This document shows, in pieces, positions 56,025 to 64,000 of a stretch of 64,000 bases of DNA. A model generated the notes under the pieces. That model made no database searches, was not told the origin of the DNA, and was given only the letters and a program-made list of their open reading frames with translations. A program made the translations under genes and the position numbers. This DNA comes from Demequina lutea (lineage in GTDB: Bacteria; Actinomycetota; Actinomycetes; Actinomycetales; Demequinaceae), in contig NZ_JACBZO010000001.1 of NCBI RefSeq assembly GCF_013409005.1, positions 2,971,770 through 3,035,769 on the forward strand, read 5' to 3'. Positions within the stretch are counted from its first letter, which is position 1, and each line of letters begins with the position of its first letter.

Positions 56025-56069
56025 AAGACTACGGCGCCCCGCCCCTAAGGACGGAGCGCCGTGAGTCTT
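56025..56069 (-). terminator. Strong hairpin in the pflB-pflA gap (attenuating terminator or processing site)
   Basis: Read on the minus strand: AAGACTCACGGCGC, a loop of about 18 bases, then GCGCCGTAGTCTT. Only one or two bases are unpaired in the 13-bp stem. No T-run follows, so full termination is unlikely. A smaller palindrome GGGCATGCCC lies just downstream. Confidence 0.55.
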
Positions 56070-56092
56070 GGCCCTGCGAAACCTGCTTGCGT

Positions 56093-58369
56093 TTACAGGC
56101 CCGCGTGGAAGGTGCGCGACAGCACGTCGAGTTGCTGCTCACGCGTGAGGCGAATGAAGTTCACCGCGTAGCCAGAGACGCGAATCGTGAGCTGCGGGTA
56201 CTTCTCGGGGTGCTCCATGGCGTCCTCGAGCGTCTCGCGGTTGAGCACGTTGACGTTCATGTGGAATCCCTGGCTCACCGTGTAAGCGTCCAGGATGCCC
56301 ACCATGTTCGTGACCTGCTCGGCGCGGTCACGGCCGAGGGCCGAGGGCACGATCGAGGTGGTCAGCGAGATGCCGTCCTGGGCGTCGTCGTAAGGCAGCT
56401 TGGCGACGGACAGCGCCGACGCCATGATGCCGTGGACGTCGCGCCCGTTCATCGGGTTGGCACCAGGTGCGAACGGCTCGCCGTGGCGACGGCCGTCGGG
56501 CGTGTTGCCCGTGGCCTTGCCGTAGACGACGTTCGACGTGATGGTCAGGACCGACTGCGTGTGCTTGGCGTTGCGGTACGTCTTCTGCTTACGGATCTTC
56601 TCCATGAAGCGGTGGACGAGGTCGATCGCGATGTCGTCGGCGCGGTCATCGTCGTTGCCGTAGGTCGGGTACTCGCCCTCGACGTTGTAGTCCGTGATGA
56701 GACCGGTCTCGTCACGCACCGGCTTGACCGTCGCGTACTTGATGGCGGAAAGCGAGTCGGCTGCCACCGAGAGGCCTGCGATGCCGCAGGCCATGGTGCG
56801 CAGGATCTCGCGGTCGTGAAGCGCCATCTCGATGCGCTCGTACGAGTACTTGTCATGCATGTAGTGGATGACATTGAGCGCGTCGACGTACGTCTCGGCT
56901 AGCCAATCCATGAACGCGTCGTACTTGGCCATGACGTCGTCAAAGTCGAGCACTTCGCCCGCGACGGGAGCCACCGCGGGGGAAACCTGCTTGCCCGACA
57001 CCTCGTCACGTCCGCCATTGATCGCGTACAGCAGGCCCTTAGCAAGGTTGACGCGAGCTCCGAAGAACTGCATCTGCTTGCCGACCTCCATGCCGGAAAC
57101 GCAACAGGCGATCGCCGCGTCGTCGCCGCACTGCTCGCGCAGCAGGTCGTCCGACTCGTACTGCACGGCCGACGTGTCGATCGAGACCTTGGCGCAGAAC
57201 TCCTTGAAACCGAGGGGGAGGCTGTTGTGCCAAAGAACCGTCATGTTCGGCTCGGGGGCGGCGCCGACGTTGTTCAGCGTGTGCAGAAAGCGGAACGAGT
57301 TCTTGGTGACCAGCGAGCGGCCGTCCTCGCCCATTCCTGCGATCGACTCGGTGACCCAGAGAGGGTCACCCGAGAACAGCGCGTCGTACTCGGGGGTGCG
57401 AAGGAACCGCACGATGCGGAGCTTGATGACGAAGTCGTCGATGATCTCCTGAGCTTCGCTCTCGGTGAGCGTGCCCTCGGCGAAGTCACGCTCGACGAAG
57501 ATGTCGAGGAACGTCGAGGTGCGGCCCAGCGACATGGCGGCGCCGTTCTGCTCCTTAACCGCTGCCAGGTACGCGAAGTACAGCCACTGGACGGCTTCCT
57601 TCGTGTTGGTCGCCGGCTTCGAGATGTCGAAGCCGTACGACGCCGCCATCTGCTTGAGCTCCTTGAGCGCCTTGATCTGCTCCGAGTTCTCTTCGCGGTC
57701 GCGAATGATGTCCTCGCTTGAGCGCTCCATGTCGAGTTCGACACGGTCGTTCTTCTTGGCAGCGATCAGGGCGTCGACGCCATACAGGGCCACGCGGCGG
57801 TAGTCGCCGATGATGCGGCCGCGGCCGTAGGCATCGGGAAGTCCCGTGACGATGTGGCTTGAACGGGCAGCACGCACGTTCGGCGGGTAGGCGTCAAAAA
57901 CGCCGTCGTTGTGGGTCTTGCGGTACGTCGAGAAGATGTGCTCGAGGTTCGGGTCTACCGGGTAGCCGTAGGTTTCGAGCTCCTTGACCACCATGCGCCA
58001 GCCGCCGTAAGGCATGATCGCGCGCTTAAGCGGCGCGTCAGTCTGCAGGCCGACGATCACGTTGTCGTCGTCGCTGATGTAACCCGGCGCGTGAGACGTG
58101 ATCGTCGCGGGCGTCTGCCAGTCGATGTCGTAGACGCCCTTTTCGCGCTCCTGCGGGAACATGTCGCTGAGGGTCTTCCACACGCGCAAAGTGCGCTCGG
58201 TCGGGCCGGCGAGGAACGTGTCGTCGCCGGTGTATTCGGTGTATGCGCACTGAATGAATCCGCGCACATCAATAGAGTCGGTCCAAGGACCTGTGGGGAA
58301 CGAACGCCAAGCCTGGGCCGGCTTGACGTCTGTCTGGGTTTGGGTCTTGCCGTCTGCCGCGATTGTCAT
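56093..58369 (-). CDS. pflB: Formate C-acetyltransferase (pyruvate formate-lyase)
   Basis: 758 residues from the ATG at 58369, with GGAAGG upstream; the open frame before it is non-coding. Cleaves pyruvate with CoA to acetyl-CoA and formate under anaerobic conditions. The active-site cysteine pair is in [27 protein letters not shown] (about 419-420). The radical glycine is in [13 protein letters not shown] (about 733). Length equals E. coli PflB (760). Monocistronic promoter, then pflA. The divergent gene is a binding lipoprotein; no FNR-like site could be identified by eye. Confidence 0.96.
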   Translation of the reverse strand: MTIAADGKTQTQTDVKPAQAWRSFPTGPWTDSIDVRGFIQCAYTEYTGDDTFLAGPTERTLRVWKTLSDMFPQEREKGVYDIDWQTPATITSHAPGYISDDDNVIVGLQTDAPLKRAIMPYGGWRMVVKELETYGYPVDPNLEHIFSTYRKTHNDGVFDAYPPNVRAARSSHIVTGLPDAYGRGRIIGDYRRVALYGVDALIAAKKNDRVELDMERSSEDIIRDREENSEQIKALKELKQMAASYGFDISKPATNTKEAVQWLYFAYLAAVKEQNGAAMSLGRTSTFLDIFVERDFAEGTLTESEAQEIIDDFVIKLRIVRFLRTPEYDALFSGDPLWVTESIAGMGEDGRSLVTKNSFRFLHTLNNVGAAPEPNMTVLWHNSLPLGFKEFCAKVSIDTSAVQYESDDLLREQCGDDAAIACCVSGMEVGKQMQFFGARVNLAKGLLYAINGGRDEVSGKQVSPAVAPVAGEVLDFDDVMAKYDAFMDWLAETYVDALNVIHYMHDKYSYERIEMALHDREILRTMACGIAGLSVAADSLSAIKYATVKPVRDETGLITDYNVEGEYPTYGNDDDRADDIAIDLVHRFMEKIRKQKTYRNAKHTQSVLTITSNVVYGKATGNTPDGRRHGEPFAPGANPMNGRDVHGIMASALSVAKLPYDDAQDGISLTTSIVPSALGRDRAEQVTNMVGILDAYTVSQGFHMNVNVLNRETLEDAMEHPEKYPQLTIRVSGYAVNFIRLTREQQLDVLSRTFHAGL

Positions 58370-58573
58370 CTCGGTAAACCTTCCTACATGGGGAAAGGCG
58401 CTGTAGCGCCAGTACTTCGAACGTATGCCCCTGGGGGCGTGCGTGCGCGGGACTTTTGCCCCGCGATCCCTGGTCTTGGGGTCCCAGGAAAGTCGCATCG
58501 GGGGCAGCGTGCGGCTAAAGTTACTGGCATGTCCCAGCCACTGGCGTTTTCGCCGTGCAGTGAGGGAGAGACA

Positions 58574-59941
58574 GTGCACACACTACGCGCCCGGTCTCGA
58601 CGGGCCACAGTTCTCGGGGTCGCATCGGTTCTCTCACTCAGCGCGTGCGGCCTGCTCGGTGGAAACGACGCGAGCGCCTCCCCTGTGGCCTCCGGGGCAC
58701 CTCAGATCCAGACCCAGATTTCTATGGCCGTGTGGGGCGGTTTTGGCCTTGATGACCTCATCACCGAATACGAGACCGACCACCCCGATGTGGCGATCAA
58801 GCTCATCAAGGGCGACTACAACCCGCTGCACGACTCGCTCCAGCGGGAGCTCGTCTCAGGCACCGGCGCGCCCACCATCGCCGCGATCGGCGAGGACTAC
58901 ATCGCTCAGTTTGCGGCCCAGCCAGACCAGTTCGTGAACCTCTCCACCCTTGGCGCCGACGACTACAAAGACGTGTATTTGCCCTGGAAGTGGGCCGAGG
59001 GAAAGAGCGCCGATGGTACCTCCGTCATCGGAATGGGCGCCGATGTCTCTGGGCTTGCGTTGTGCTACCGCAGCGACCTGTTCGCCGCCGCGGGGCTGCC
59101 CACCGATCGCCTCGCGGTCTCCGCGGCCATGACCGATTCGTGGGAGGGCTTCCTCACTCTCGGCGCTCAATACACCAAGGCCTCCAAAGGCGGCGCGTTC
59201 ATCGATGACGCGACGACTCTCCTCGCGCCCATCCGCGACCAAACGGGAGCGTCGTACTACGACGCGAGCGGCGCGCTCAGCACCGCCGCCGACAAGCCCG
59301 CGTTCGATGTCGCCACCAAGGCCATCGACGCGGGCCTCTCCGCCGGCATCACCCAGTTCTCCGACGCCTGGGACAAGGGCCTGACCGACGGATCATTCGC
59401 CGTCACCCTTTGCCCCGTGTGGTCAATGGGGTACATCCAGGGCGTGGTGACCGGGTCCAACTACCAGCCCAAGTGGGATATCGCCGACATCCCAGGTCCC
59501 GGGGGGTCGCGGGGCGGATCGTTCTACACGATCCCCGCTCAGGCCACCCCTGCGCAGCGCGATGCCGCGTGGCAGTTCCTCAGGTGGCTCCTGGCGCCCG
59601 CGCAACAGTTGAAGGTGTTCCGGGCGACCGGCTCGCTGCCCTCGCAGCCCGCGATCTACAAGGATTCGAGCGTCACGGGCTACAAGATCCCGTTCTTCAA
59701 CGACGCCCCGGTGGGAAAGATCCTCGCGAAGGCGGTCGAGGAGTTGCCCGTGATGGCGTCTCAGGACCCCAAGAACGGCAAGGTGGAGGCCGCGATGGAG
59801 CAAGTGCTCGCGGGCGTCCAGACCGGTGACGTGAAGAGCGCCGATGCGTGGAAGGTCGCGGTCGAGGCCGCCAAGGTGGTCGACACCGCCAACACGAGTG
59901 CGCCCGCGAGCGCGAGCCCGAGCCCTAGCCCTAGCCCGTAG
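58574..59941 (+). CDS. Solute-binding lipoprotein of an ABC importer (family 1, orphan)
   Basis: 455 residues from GTG 58574, with GGGAG 6 bases before it; an upstream ATG at 58529 lacks a site. The signal peptide ends in LSLSAC, a lipobox. [46 protein letters not shown] is the usual start of a sugar-binding fold; [35 protein letters not shown] is a typical C-lobe motif. The C-terminus is a Ser-Pro repeat. No permease or ATPase genes are next to it, so its partner transporter is elsewhere. Substrate unknown. Confidence 0.85.
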   Translation: MHTLRARSRRATVLGVASVLSLSACGLLGGNDASASPVASGAPQIQTQISMAVWGGFGLDDLITEYETDHPDVAIKLIKGDYNPLHDSLQRELVSGTGAPTIAAIGEDYIAQFAAQPDQFVNLSTLGADDYKDVYLPWKWAEGKSADGTSVIGMGADVSGLALCYRSDLFAAAGLPTDRLAVSAAMTDSWEGFLTLGAQYTKASKGGAFIDDATTLLAPIRDQTGASYYDASGALSTAADKPAFDVATKAIDAGLSAGITQFSDAWDKGLTDGSFAVTLCPVWSMGYIQGVVTGSNYQPKWDIADIPGPGGSRGGSFYTIPAQATPAQRDAAWQFLRWLLAPAQQLKVFRATGSLPSQPAIYKDSSVTGYKIPFFNDAPVGKILAKAVEELPVMASQDPKNGKVEAAMEQVLAGVQTGDVKSADAWKVAVEAAKVVDTANTSAPASASPSPSPSP

Positions 59942-59974
59942 AACGGTCAGTGCTTGGGACGCTCAAGCCTCAGG

Positions 59975-60015
59975 ACGCTCGCGACTGTCCCGTCGCCATG
60001 ACGGTGATGCCGTCG
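59975..60015 (-). pseudogene. Fragment of the TadE-like gene C-terminus
   Basis: Minus-strand reading DGITVMATGQSRAS matches the end of the gene at 61163-61612 (DGITVTATGQSRAF). Only the last 14 or so codons are present, so this is a duplication scar and not a gene. Confidence 0.65.
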
Positions 60016-60160
60016 TCGAATGGCAGCGGCGACTCGGTCGGGCCTCCTCCGTGTGTGGCCGACGCTGGGGCTGGGTATTGCTCGCAACTCACGTCGGTGC
60101 GCGGCACGACGTCGCCCCCTGAGTGGGCGTGAAGGTCACGCAGGACGCACGAGACGCCCG

Positions 60161-60219
60161 CGAGTGGGCATGAGCGCCAACTGGGATGCACGCGGCGTCA
60201 AAAAGTGGTCACCAGCGCC
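60161..60219. repeat. 59-bp direct repeat, copy 1
   Basis: Matches 60955-61013 with three mismatches in 59. Core GATGCACGCGGCGTCAAAAA. A shorter block TGGATTGGCGAC-AGCCGG is found on the right of this copy (60233) but on the left of copy 2 (60912), so the order of repeat units is shuffled. Confidence 0.8.
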
Positions 60220-60518
60220 ACATCTGCCTGGTGGATTGGCGACAAGCCGGGTTGGCAGTGGACGTGTTCATTTGTCGTCTCGCCGAAGCCGCCGGTATGT
60301 CGAACGGGGTGATGCTCTGCACCTGCACGCCCGCTGTTGCGACTACACCGCCGACGGGCTTGCCGGCCCAGCCCGGGGAGCGTAGGCCAGGACCAGAATG
60401 AGCCGCGTGAAGGAAGCGGCGAGCCCTCACCAGACATGGCAGCCCCACCGAGAGGAGATCGGTGAGATGTACGCTCGTTACCTGTTGGCCCTCCCTTTTA
60501 AATGCAAAGGAGGTGGAC

Positions 60519-60839
60519 GTGGAGAACTCCGACAGCGGGTCCCGCTTGCAGGCGCGCACCGCGACTGATCGCCACAGCGATGCTCGCGGCAGGCTGGGAA
60601 GAGCGGTGGCGCGGCTTTCGCCGCTGCCGTTGCGGTGGGCGATCGTCGGCGCCGTCGGGCTCGGAACCTTTGGGGCAATCGCGGGGCTGATCGTCGGCCT
60701 TTTCGTGCATGCTCCGACCGCCCCTTTCGCATTGCTTGAGATCGGCGTTCCGGCCACGTTGATCGGTGGCCTTGTCGGGCTGGCGAGCGGGGCGATTGCG
60801 AGTGCCGCTAGGAATATCGGCGCTCGACGGCGCAACTAG
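60519..60839 (+). CDS. Small membrane protein, two hydrophobic segments
   Basis: 106 residues. The GTG at 60519 follows AAAGGAGGTG at 3-5 bases, a near-perfect ribosome site. N-terminal 40 residues are polar and Arg-rich. Membrane segments at about 45-68 (WAIVGAVGLGTFGAIAGLIVGLFV) and 76-100 (LLEIGVPATLIGGLVGLASGAIASAA). Basic C-terminus (ARRRN). Glycine-zipper-like spacing (GxxxG). No family recognised. It sits between the two 59-bp repeats, in opposite direction to the Tad genes. Confidence 0.55.
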   Translation: MENSDSGSRLQARTATDRHSDARGRLGRAVARLSPLPLRWAIVGAVGLGTFGAIAGLIVGLFVHAPTAPFALLEIGVPATLIGGLVGLASGAIASAARNIGARRRN

Positions 60840-61162
60840 AAGGCCAGGCTACTCGCGGCCGCGCAGCGCCGACCGGGGCACCCAAGGGTGTGCCACTGTG
60901 CACCAGACGGGGTGGATTGGCGACGAGCCGGATTCCTGGGCTTGGTCCGGCGGGCGAGTGGTCATGAGCGCCGACTGGGATGCACGCGGCGTCAAAAAGT
61001 GGTCGCCAGCGCCGACTGAGACTCACCCGGTTGACGACAAGCCTCCTTGGCGGTGCGTGTGGCCGCCGTTGCGCCGTTGCGACCCAACCGTGGATGCGAG
61101 CAAATGGGTCGGCAACGAAGATTCGGCACCACGGACTCCTGCCCCCGCGGGCGTGGAGCCCG
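60840..61162. other. Intergenic region with second 59-bp repeat
   Basis: 323 bp between the small membrane protein and the last Tad gene, both ending here. Contains the repeat at 60955-61013; otherwise nothing recognised. Confidence 0.6.
60955..61013. repeat. 59-bp direct repeat, copy 2
   Basis: Same orientation as 60161-60219, three mismatches. Lies 150 bp from the 3' end of the last Tad gene. Confidence 0.8.
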
Positions 61163-61612
61163 TTAGAACGCTCGCGACTGTCCCGTCGCCGTGACGGTGA
61201 TGCCGTCGGCAAACGGCATGAGGGCCTCGAGGCCAAACAGCGGGTAGACCGTGATCTCGACCGTGACACGTGCGGTGACGGCATCGGGGGCGTCGACGGA
61301 CACGATGCGAACTCCGTCGAGGCGATCGGTCGCCCGCTGGGCCACATGAGCCAACACGGCGTCGGTCATGCGCGACTGCGCGAGCTCCACGTCTCCAGTT
61401 CCGGCCTGCGTAGTGAAGTACCCGTCGCTCGAGACCGCGTCGGAGGCATCCTCGGCCAGCTCATCCGCGAGGTCCGCAAGGCGCATGCGGGTCAGGTGCA
61501 CGGAGGTCGCCGCCGAGATCACCAGGATGAGCATGATTGCGACCACGGCGAAGCCGAGCGTCAGGATCCCGATGGTGCCCTCGTCGTCTCGCCGATGCAG
61601 CAGGGCTCTCAT
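61163..61612 (-). CDS. TadE-like / Rv3654-type secretion-neighbourhood protein
   Basis: 149 residues from ATG 61612, which overlaps the previous gene by 4 bp. The N-terminal sequence RRDDEGTIGILTLGFAVVAIMLILVISAATSVHLTRMRLADLADELA is a TadE/TadG-type start: charged residues, one membrane helix, then a helical stalk. The C-terminal 70 residues form a small beta domain (VTARVTVEITVYPLFG). Last gene of the Tad operon; probably a minor pilin or pseudopilin. Confidence 0.8.
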   Translation of the reverse strand: MRALLHRRDDEGTIGILTLGFAVVAIMLILVISAATSVHLTRMRLADLADELAEDASDAVSSDGYFTTQAGTGDVELAQSRMTDAVLAHVAQRATDRLDGVRIVSVDAPDAVTARVTVEITVYPLFGLEALMPFADGITVTATGQSRAF

Positions 61613-62109
61613 TGGTCGTTCACCACCGAGTCGACGGGAGCGCGAGCCGAACCGACGACGTCGACCGAAAGAGGGAGCGCCCCTGTCAGGAAACCGGGGA
61701 TGCCTGGCAACGCCACCACCACCGTGACTTCGGCATCCACGTTGCCTCCCGGCTCGAGACACGGGCCCTCGCAGCTGAGCGCCAGCGACGCGTCGTCTGA
61801 ATCGAATCTGAAGTCGTCCGCGACGAGTGCGACCGCCGCTTCAGCACGACTGGCTCCCGCGGCCATGGCGGTCTCACGCGAGGACCCGTGTTCGCGAGAC
61901 GCCACCCCAGTCACGACCGCGGCGCGGGCAGCTTCGTGCGCAGCGCCCTCCGCCGCAAACGCCCCCGCCTGGATGCGCGAAAGGGTGACCACCAGGTACA
62001 GCAGCGGCACGAGCAACAACAGCGACAACGCAATGAACTCCACGATCGCGGCTCCCTCGTCGGCTGGGCGGTCGCTCCGCGGCCGCGCCCATTCAAGAGG
62101 GTCAGCCAC
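61609..62109 (-). CDS. TadE-family pilus assembly protein
   Basis: 166 residues. DEGAAIVEFIALSLLLLVPLLYLVVTLSRIQAGAFAAEGAAHEAARAAV is the TadE prepilin-like helix, with Glu at the +5-type position (VEF). One disulfide may form in CEGPC. Overlaps the previous gene by 8 bp and the next by 4. Part of the envelope-anchored minor pilin set of the Tad (Flp) pilus. Confidence 0.85.
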   Translation of the reverse strand: MADPLEWARPRSDRPADEGAAIVEFIALSLLLLVPLLYLVVTLSRIQAGAFAAEGAAHEAARAAVVTGVASREHGSSRETAMAAGASRAEAAVALVADDFRFDSDDASLALSCEGPCLEPGGNVDAEVTVVVALPGIPGFLTGALPLSVDVVGSARAPVDSVVNDQ

Positions 62110-62545
62110 GCGCCGTCTCCTCGAACGCCCTGGCCGATACCGTCATCGTCCCTGCGCCCCACAGGCCCAGGATCGGCACTGGCGCGCTCACGGTCACCTT
62201 CACCGCAGGGGCCGTGTCGATCGTCGTGTCCTCAGCGGTCACGCGCGTCTCGATGCCTCCGAGCGACTCGGCGAGCAGCCACTCGGTTCGCTCGACGCCG
62301 TCTTGAGGGCCGCGGTCGTTCGTCGCCGCGAGCCTCGCGCCTTCCGACGCGGCGGACACCATCATGTTGCGGACGTGAAGAGTCAACGCCAACTGGATGA
62401 CGCCCATCGCGAGGGCAATCACCAGGGCCGACACCAACACAAACTCGACGAGCGCATTGCCCTCGTCGTGTGAGAGTTCGCGTGCGCTTTCGCGCCCGCT
62501 CTCAACCGCCCGTAACGGAATCAATTGCCGTCGAAAACAACTCAT
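62102..62545 (-). CDS. TadE-family pilus assembly protein
   Basis: 147 residues if started at ATG 62545, which overlaps the Flp-like gene by 44 bp; a later start is possible, because conservation begins only at DEGNALVEFVLVSALVIALAMGVIQLALTLHVRNMMVSAASEGARLA. This is the TadE signature with the invariant Glu in VEF and the G-A-R-A-like end of the helix. Beta-rich C-terminus. Minor pilin of the Tad apparatus. Confidence 0.82.
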   Translation of the reverse strand: MSCFRRQLIPLRAVESGRESARELSHDEGNALVEFVLVSALVIALAMGVIQLALTLHVRNMMVSAASEGARLAATNDRGPQDGVERTEWLLAESLGGIETRVTAEDTTIDTAPAVKVTVSAPVPILGLWGAGTMTVSARAFEETARG

Positions 62546-62675
62546 TCAGCTTGGGGCCCGCGATTGCCCAAAGTCCCGCCACAAGGCCCGCAGTCATCAG
62601 GGTGATGAGCACCCAGCCGGGCACGTCCCCCTTGTCGTCGCGCCACCGATCCACCAGCATTTCCCATTTCCGCAT
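62502..62675 (-). CDS. Flp-like small pilin (DUF4244-type)
   Basis: 57 residues: start MRKWEMLVDRWRDDKGDVPG, then WVLITLMTAGLVAGLWAIAGPKLNELF and a short tail. A charged leader ending in G followed by one hydrophobic helix is the layout of Flp prepilins cut by TadV-type peptidase after Gly; the +5 Glu of classic Flp is replaced. ATG 62675 follows GGAAGGAA. Placed between tadC and the TadE genes, where actinobacterial Tad loci carry the major pilin. Confidence 0.75.
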   Translation of the reverse strand: MRKWEMLVDRWRDDKGDVPGWVLITLMTAGLVAGLWAIAGPKLNELFSTAIDSVTGG

Positions 62676-62704
62676 GTCATTTCCTTCCCCCTCGGCCCGC
62701 GTCG

Positions 62705-63628
62705 TTACAGACCAAGTCGAATAGTGGTGAGGCCAGGGAACACCGCGAAAATCACGGTCACGGGGAGGATGAGAAACACGACGGGCACCATCATGGCGAT
62801 CTCCCGCTTCCCGCCCTCCTCCATCAACGCGCGCTGGCCAGCGTCGCGCACATCTTGGGCTTGGGACCGCAGCACCTCCGCGAGCGGGGTCCCAAGGTCC
62901 ACCGCCGTCGCCACGCCGTCGGCGAAGCGCCTGAGGGCAAGAACCCCCGTGCGGTCGGCAAGTTGCATGAGCGCTTGAGACAGGGGCGCACCCGCACGCG
63001 CCGTCGCAAGCGTGTATCGAAGCTCTTCCGCCATCACGCCCTTGGTGGTGCGCGCGACCCTTTCCAACGCGCCGAGCGCACCCTCCCCGGCGCTGACCGA
63101 CAGGGCGAGTAGCTCCGCGACCGTGGGCAGTTCCTCCACGATCCGGGCCTCGCGCTTCGATACGGCGAGACCGAGCACGTAGTCCCTAGCGATCGCCGCG
63201 CTTACTCCGGCGAGGGCCACCAACACGAAGAGCGCGATGGGTGAGGAGTGTCTCGACGCGGCGAGCACCAGGGCCGTGACCGTCCCGCCAACAAGTCCTC
63301 CCACAGCCCACACGACCTGCTGCGCGCGGAACTGCTCGACCGTAGCTTCGGACCCCGCCCTCACGAGGCGCGTGCGAAGTTCCTGCGTGGGCGAACCCCA
63401 TCGCTCCACCCAGCGCACCCCGTCGCGAACGACCGGGGCGAGCAGCCTCTCGATCGTGGGGAAGGGCGTCGTCGGCGCATTGAGGCGACGGAGTTCGTCG
63501 GCCGCCGAAGCGCGCACGTGCGGGGCTATCCGGTCCGCGATGCGCGGAATCCGCGCGGACCAGAACGCGATGAGGAGCGCGAGCCCCAGTCCCAACATCG
63601 CCCCCAGGACGACGGTCGTCGGGGTCAC
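62705..63628 (-). CDS. tadC: Type II/IV secretion system F family protein (TadC)
   Basis: 307 residues from GTG 63628, which overlaps the tadB stop (GTGA). One N-terminal membrane helix, a soluble stretch, two helices around WAVGGLVGGTVTALVLAA and IALFVLVALAGVSAAIARDYVLG, then the T2SSF domain: ELPTVAELLALSVSAGEGALGALERVA, GAPLSQALMQLADRTGVLALRRFADGVATAVDLGTPLAEVLRSQA, and a final helix pair. Inner-membrane platform of the Tad pilus, paired with TadB. Confidence 0.88.
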   Translation of the reverse strand: MTPTTVVLGAMLGLGLALLIAFWSARIPRIADRIAPHVRASAADELRRLNAPTTPFPTIERLLAPVVRDGVRWVERWGSPTQELRTRLVRAGSEATVEQFRAQQVVWAVGGLVGGTVTALVLAASRHSSPIALFVLVALAGVSAAIARDYVLGLAVSKREARIVEELPTVAELLALSVSAGEGALGALERVARTTKGVMAEELRYTLATARAGAPLSQALMQLADRTGVLALRRFADGVATAVDLGTPLAEVLRSQAQDVRDAGQRALMEEGGKREIAMMVPVVFLILPVTVIFAVFPGLTTIRLGL

Positions 63629-64000
63629 CTCAGCACCCTGCTCTCTTGAGGCAGGCGGCCGATGCGGACCATGATCCGGTACGCAAGCACGGTGCTTGCA
63701 CCGCCGATGAGGAGCACGCTGACGCCTGAGGGAGAGTCGTACGCCTGGGCGTTTGCGGGCCTGGTAGCCAACAGGGCGAGAACCAACCATGGCGCGGTGA
63801 TCGCGAGTCGCGCGGCGTTGACCGTCCAGCTTTGCCGCGCCTCGAGTTCGCCGCGCGTCCGCGCATCGTCCCTCAAGAACTGGCTCAGCGTGCGCAACAG
63901 GCGACCCACGTCTGTCCCGCCCACATCGCGGGTGATGCGGAGCGCCTCGACGATGCGGTCGGCCACGGGATCGGCAAGTCTCACCTTGAGCGCGTCGAGG
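63625..64000 (-). CDS. tadB: Type II/IV secretion system F family protein (TadB), C-terminal part (cut by window edge)
   Basis: The visible 124 residues include LADPVADRIVEALRITRDVGGTDVGRLLRTLSQFLRDD, the end of the T2SSF domain, followed by two membrane helices (AARLAITAPWLVLALLATRP and GVSVLLIGGASTVLAYRIMVRIG). The N-terminal half lies outside the window. It partners with TadC in the pilus inner-membrane platform; TadA and TadZ genes are expected further right. Confidence 0.85.
   Translation of the reverse strand, partial: LDALKVRLADPVADRIVEALRITRDVGGTDVGRLLRTLSQFLRDDARTRGELEARQSWTVNAARLAITAPWLVLALLATRPANAQAYDSPSGVSVLLIGGASTVLAYRIMVRIGRLPQESRVLR

Larger units (their letters stand above)
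59942..60518. other. Intergenic region with duplicated fragments of the Tad locus
   Basis: 577 bp without an intact gene. It holds a 41-bp piece (59975-60015) nearly identical to the 3' end of the TadE-like gene (61168-61208, one mismatch) and a 59-bp repeat at 60161. The last bases form the AAAGGAGG site of the next gene. Confidence 0.6.

Noticed and set aside
56093..58579. PflB with a 70-residue N-terminal extension
   Set aside because: The extension has no similarity to PflB; ATG 58369 with GGAAGG gives the standard length.

Overview
The window is high-GC DNA from an actinobacterium. The gene content points to a facultatively anaerobic, sugar-using member of the Micrococcales/Cellulomonadaceae-Demequinaceae type: a eukaryotic-type UTP-glucose-1-phosphate uridylyltransferase, SigE-type ECF sigma factors, a GH15 trehalase-like enzyme, pyruvate formate-lyase and a Tad pilus locus. 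The genus is an inference. I see no rRNA, tRNA or CRISPR array.

Layout. (1) 1-19.7 kb is ordinary chromosome: a CopD-like membrane protein (cut by the window edge), a DHA2 drug exporter, UGPase, a three-gene branched-chain 2-oxoacid dehydrogenase operon (E1alpha-E1beta-E2) behind a paired inverted-repeat operator, a HisC-like aminotransferase, a YvlD-type membrane protein, PurB, two tandem ECF-sigma/membrane-partner modules, a CPBP protease, a truncated PEP-mutase-family gene and an 839-residue flippase/kinase-like fusion. (2) 19.7-48.2 kb is an accessory region full of insertion sequences and broken genes. Two nearly identical 80-bp repeats carrying the palindrome CTAGCAATTGCTAG lie at 19746 and 46036 and bracket most of it. 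Inside are a decayed restriction-modification pair, a plasmid Rep fragment, a DGPAV-repeat protein, an arabinoside-utilisation cassette (GH51, ABC importer, GH3) between two inverted copies of one IS, a nested intact IS3 element, a four-carbon-sugar kinase/isomerase/dehydrogenase operon with its GntR regulator, and the C-terminal part of an SF2 helicase beheaded by an IS. An intact IS256 element and an ISL3 remnant close the region. (3) 48.2-64 kb returns to chromosomal genes: GH15 hydrolase, sugar porter, VOC protein, ABC-2 exporter, PflB with PflA, an orphan solute-binding lipoprotein, and a Tad pilus operon running off the right edge.

How the genes work together. The Bkd complex supplies branched acyl-CoA primers or burns branched-chain keto acids, and its operator resembles TetR-family sites of fatty-acid genes. 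PflB/PflA gives anaerobic pyruvate cleavage. The GH51/GH3/ABC cassette imports and trims arabinose-containing oligosaccharides. The DhaKL-like kinase, RpiB-like isomerase, 3-hydroxyacid-type dehydrogenase and TIM-barrel isomerase resemble tetritol/erythrulose or tetronate catabolic sets. Several defence-type genes in the island are dead or frameshifted, two of them by one missing base in a short G/C homopolymer.
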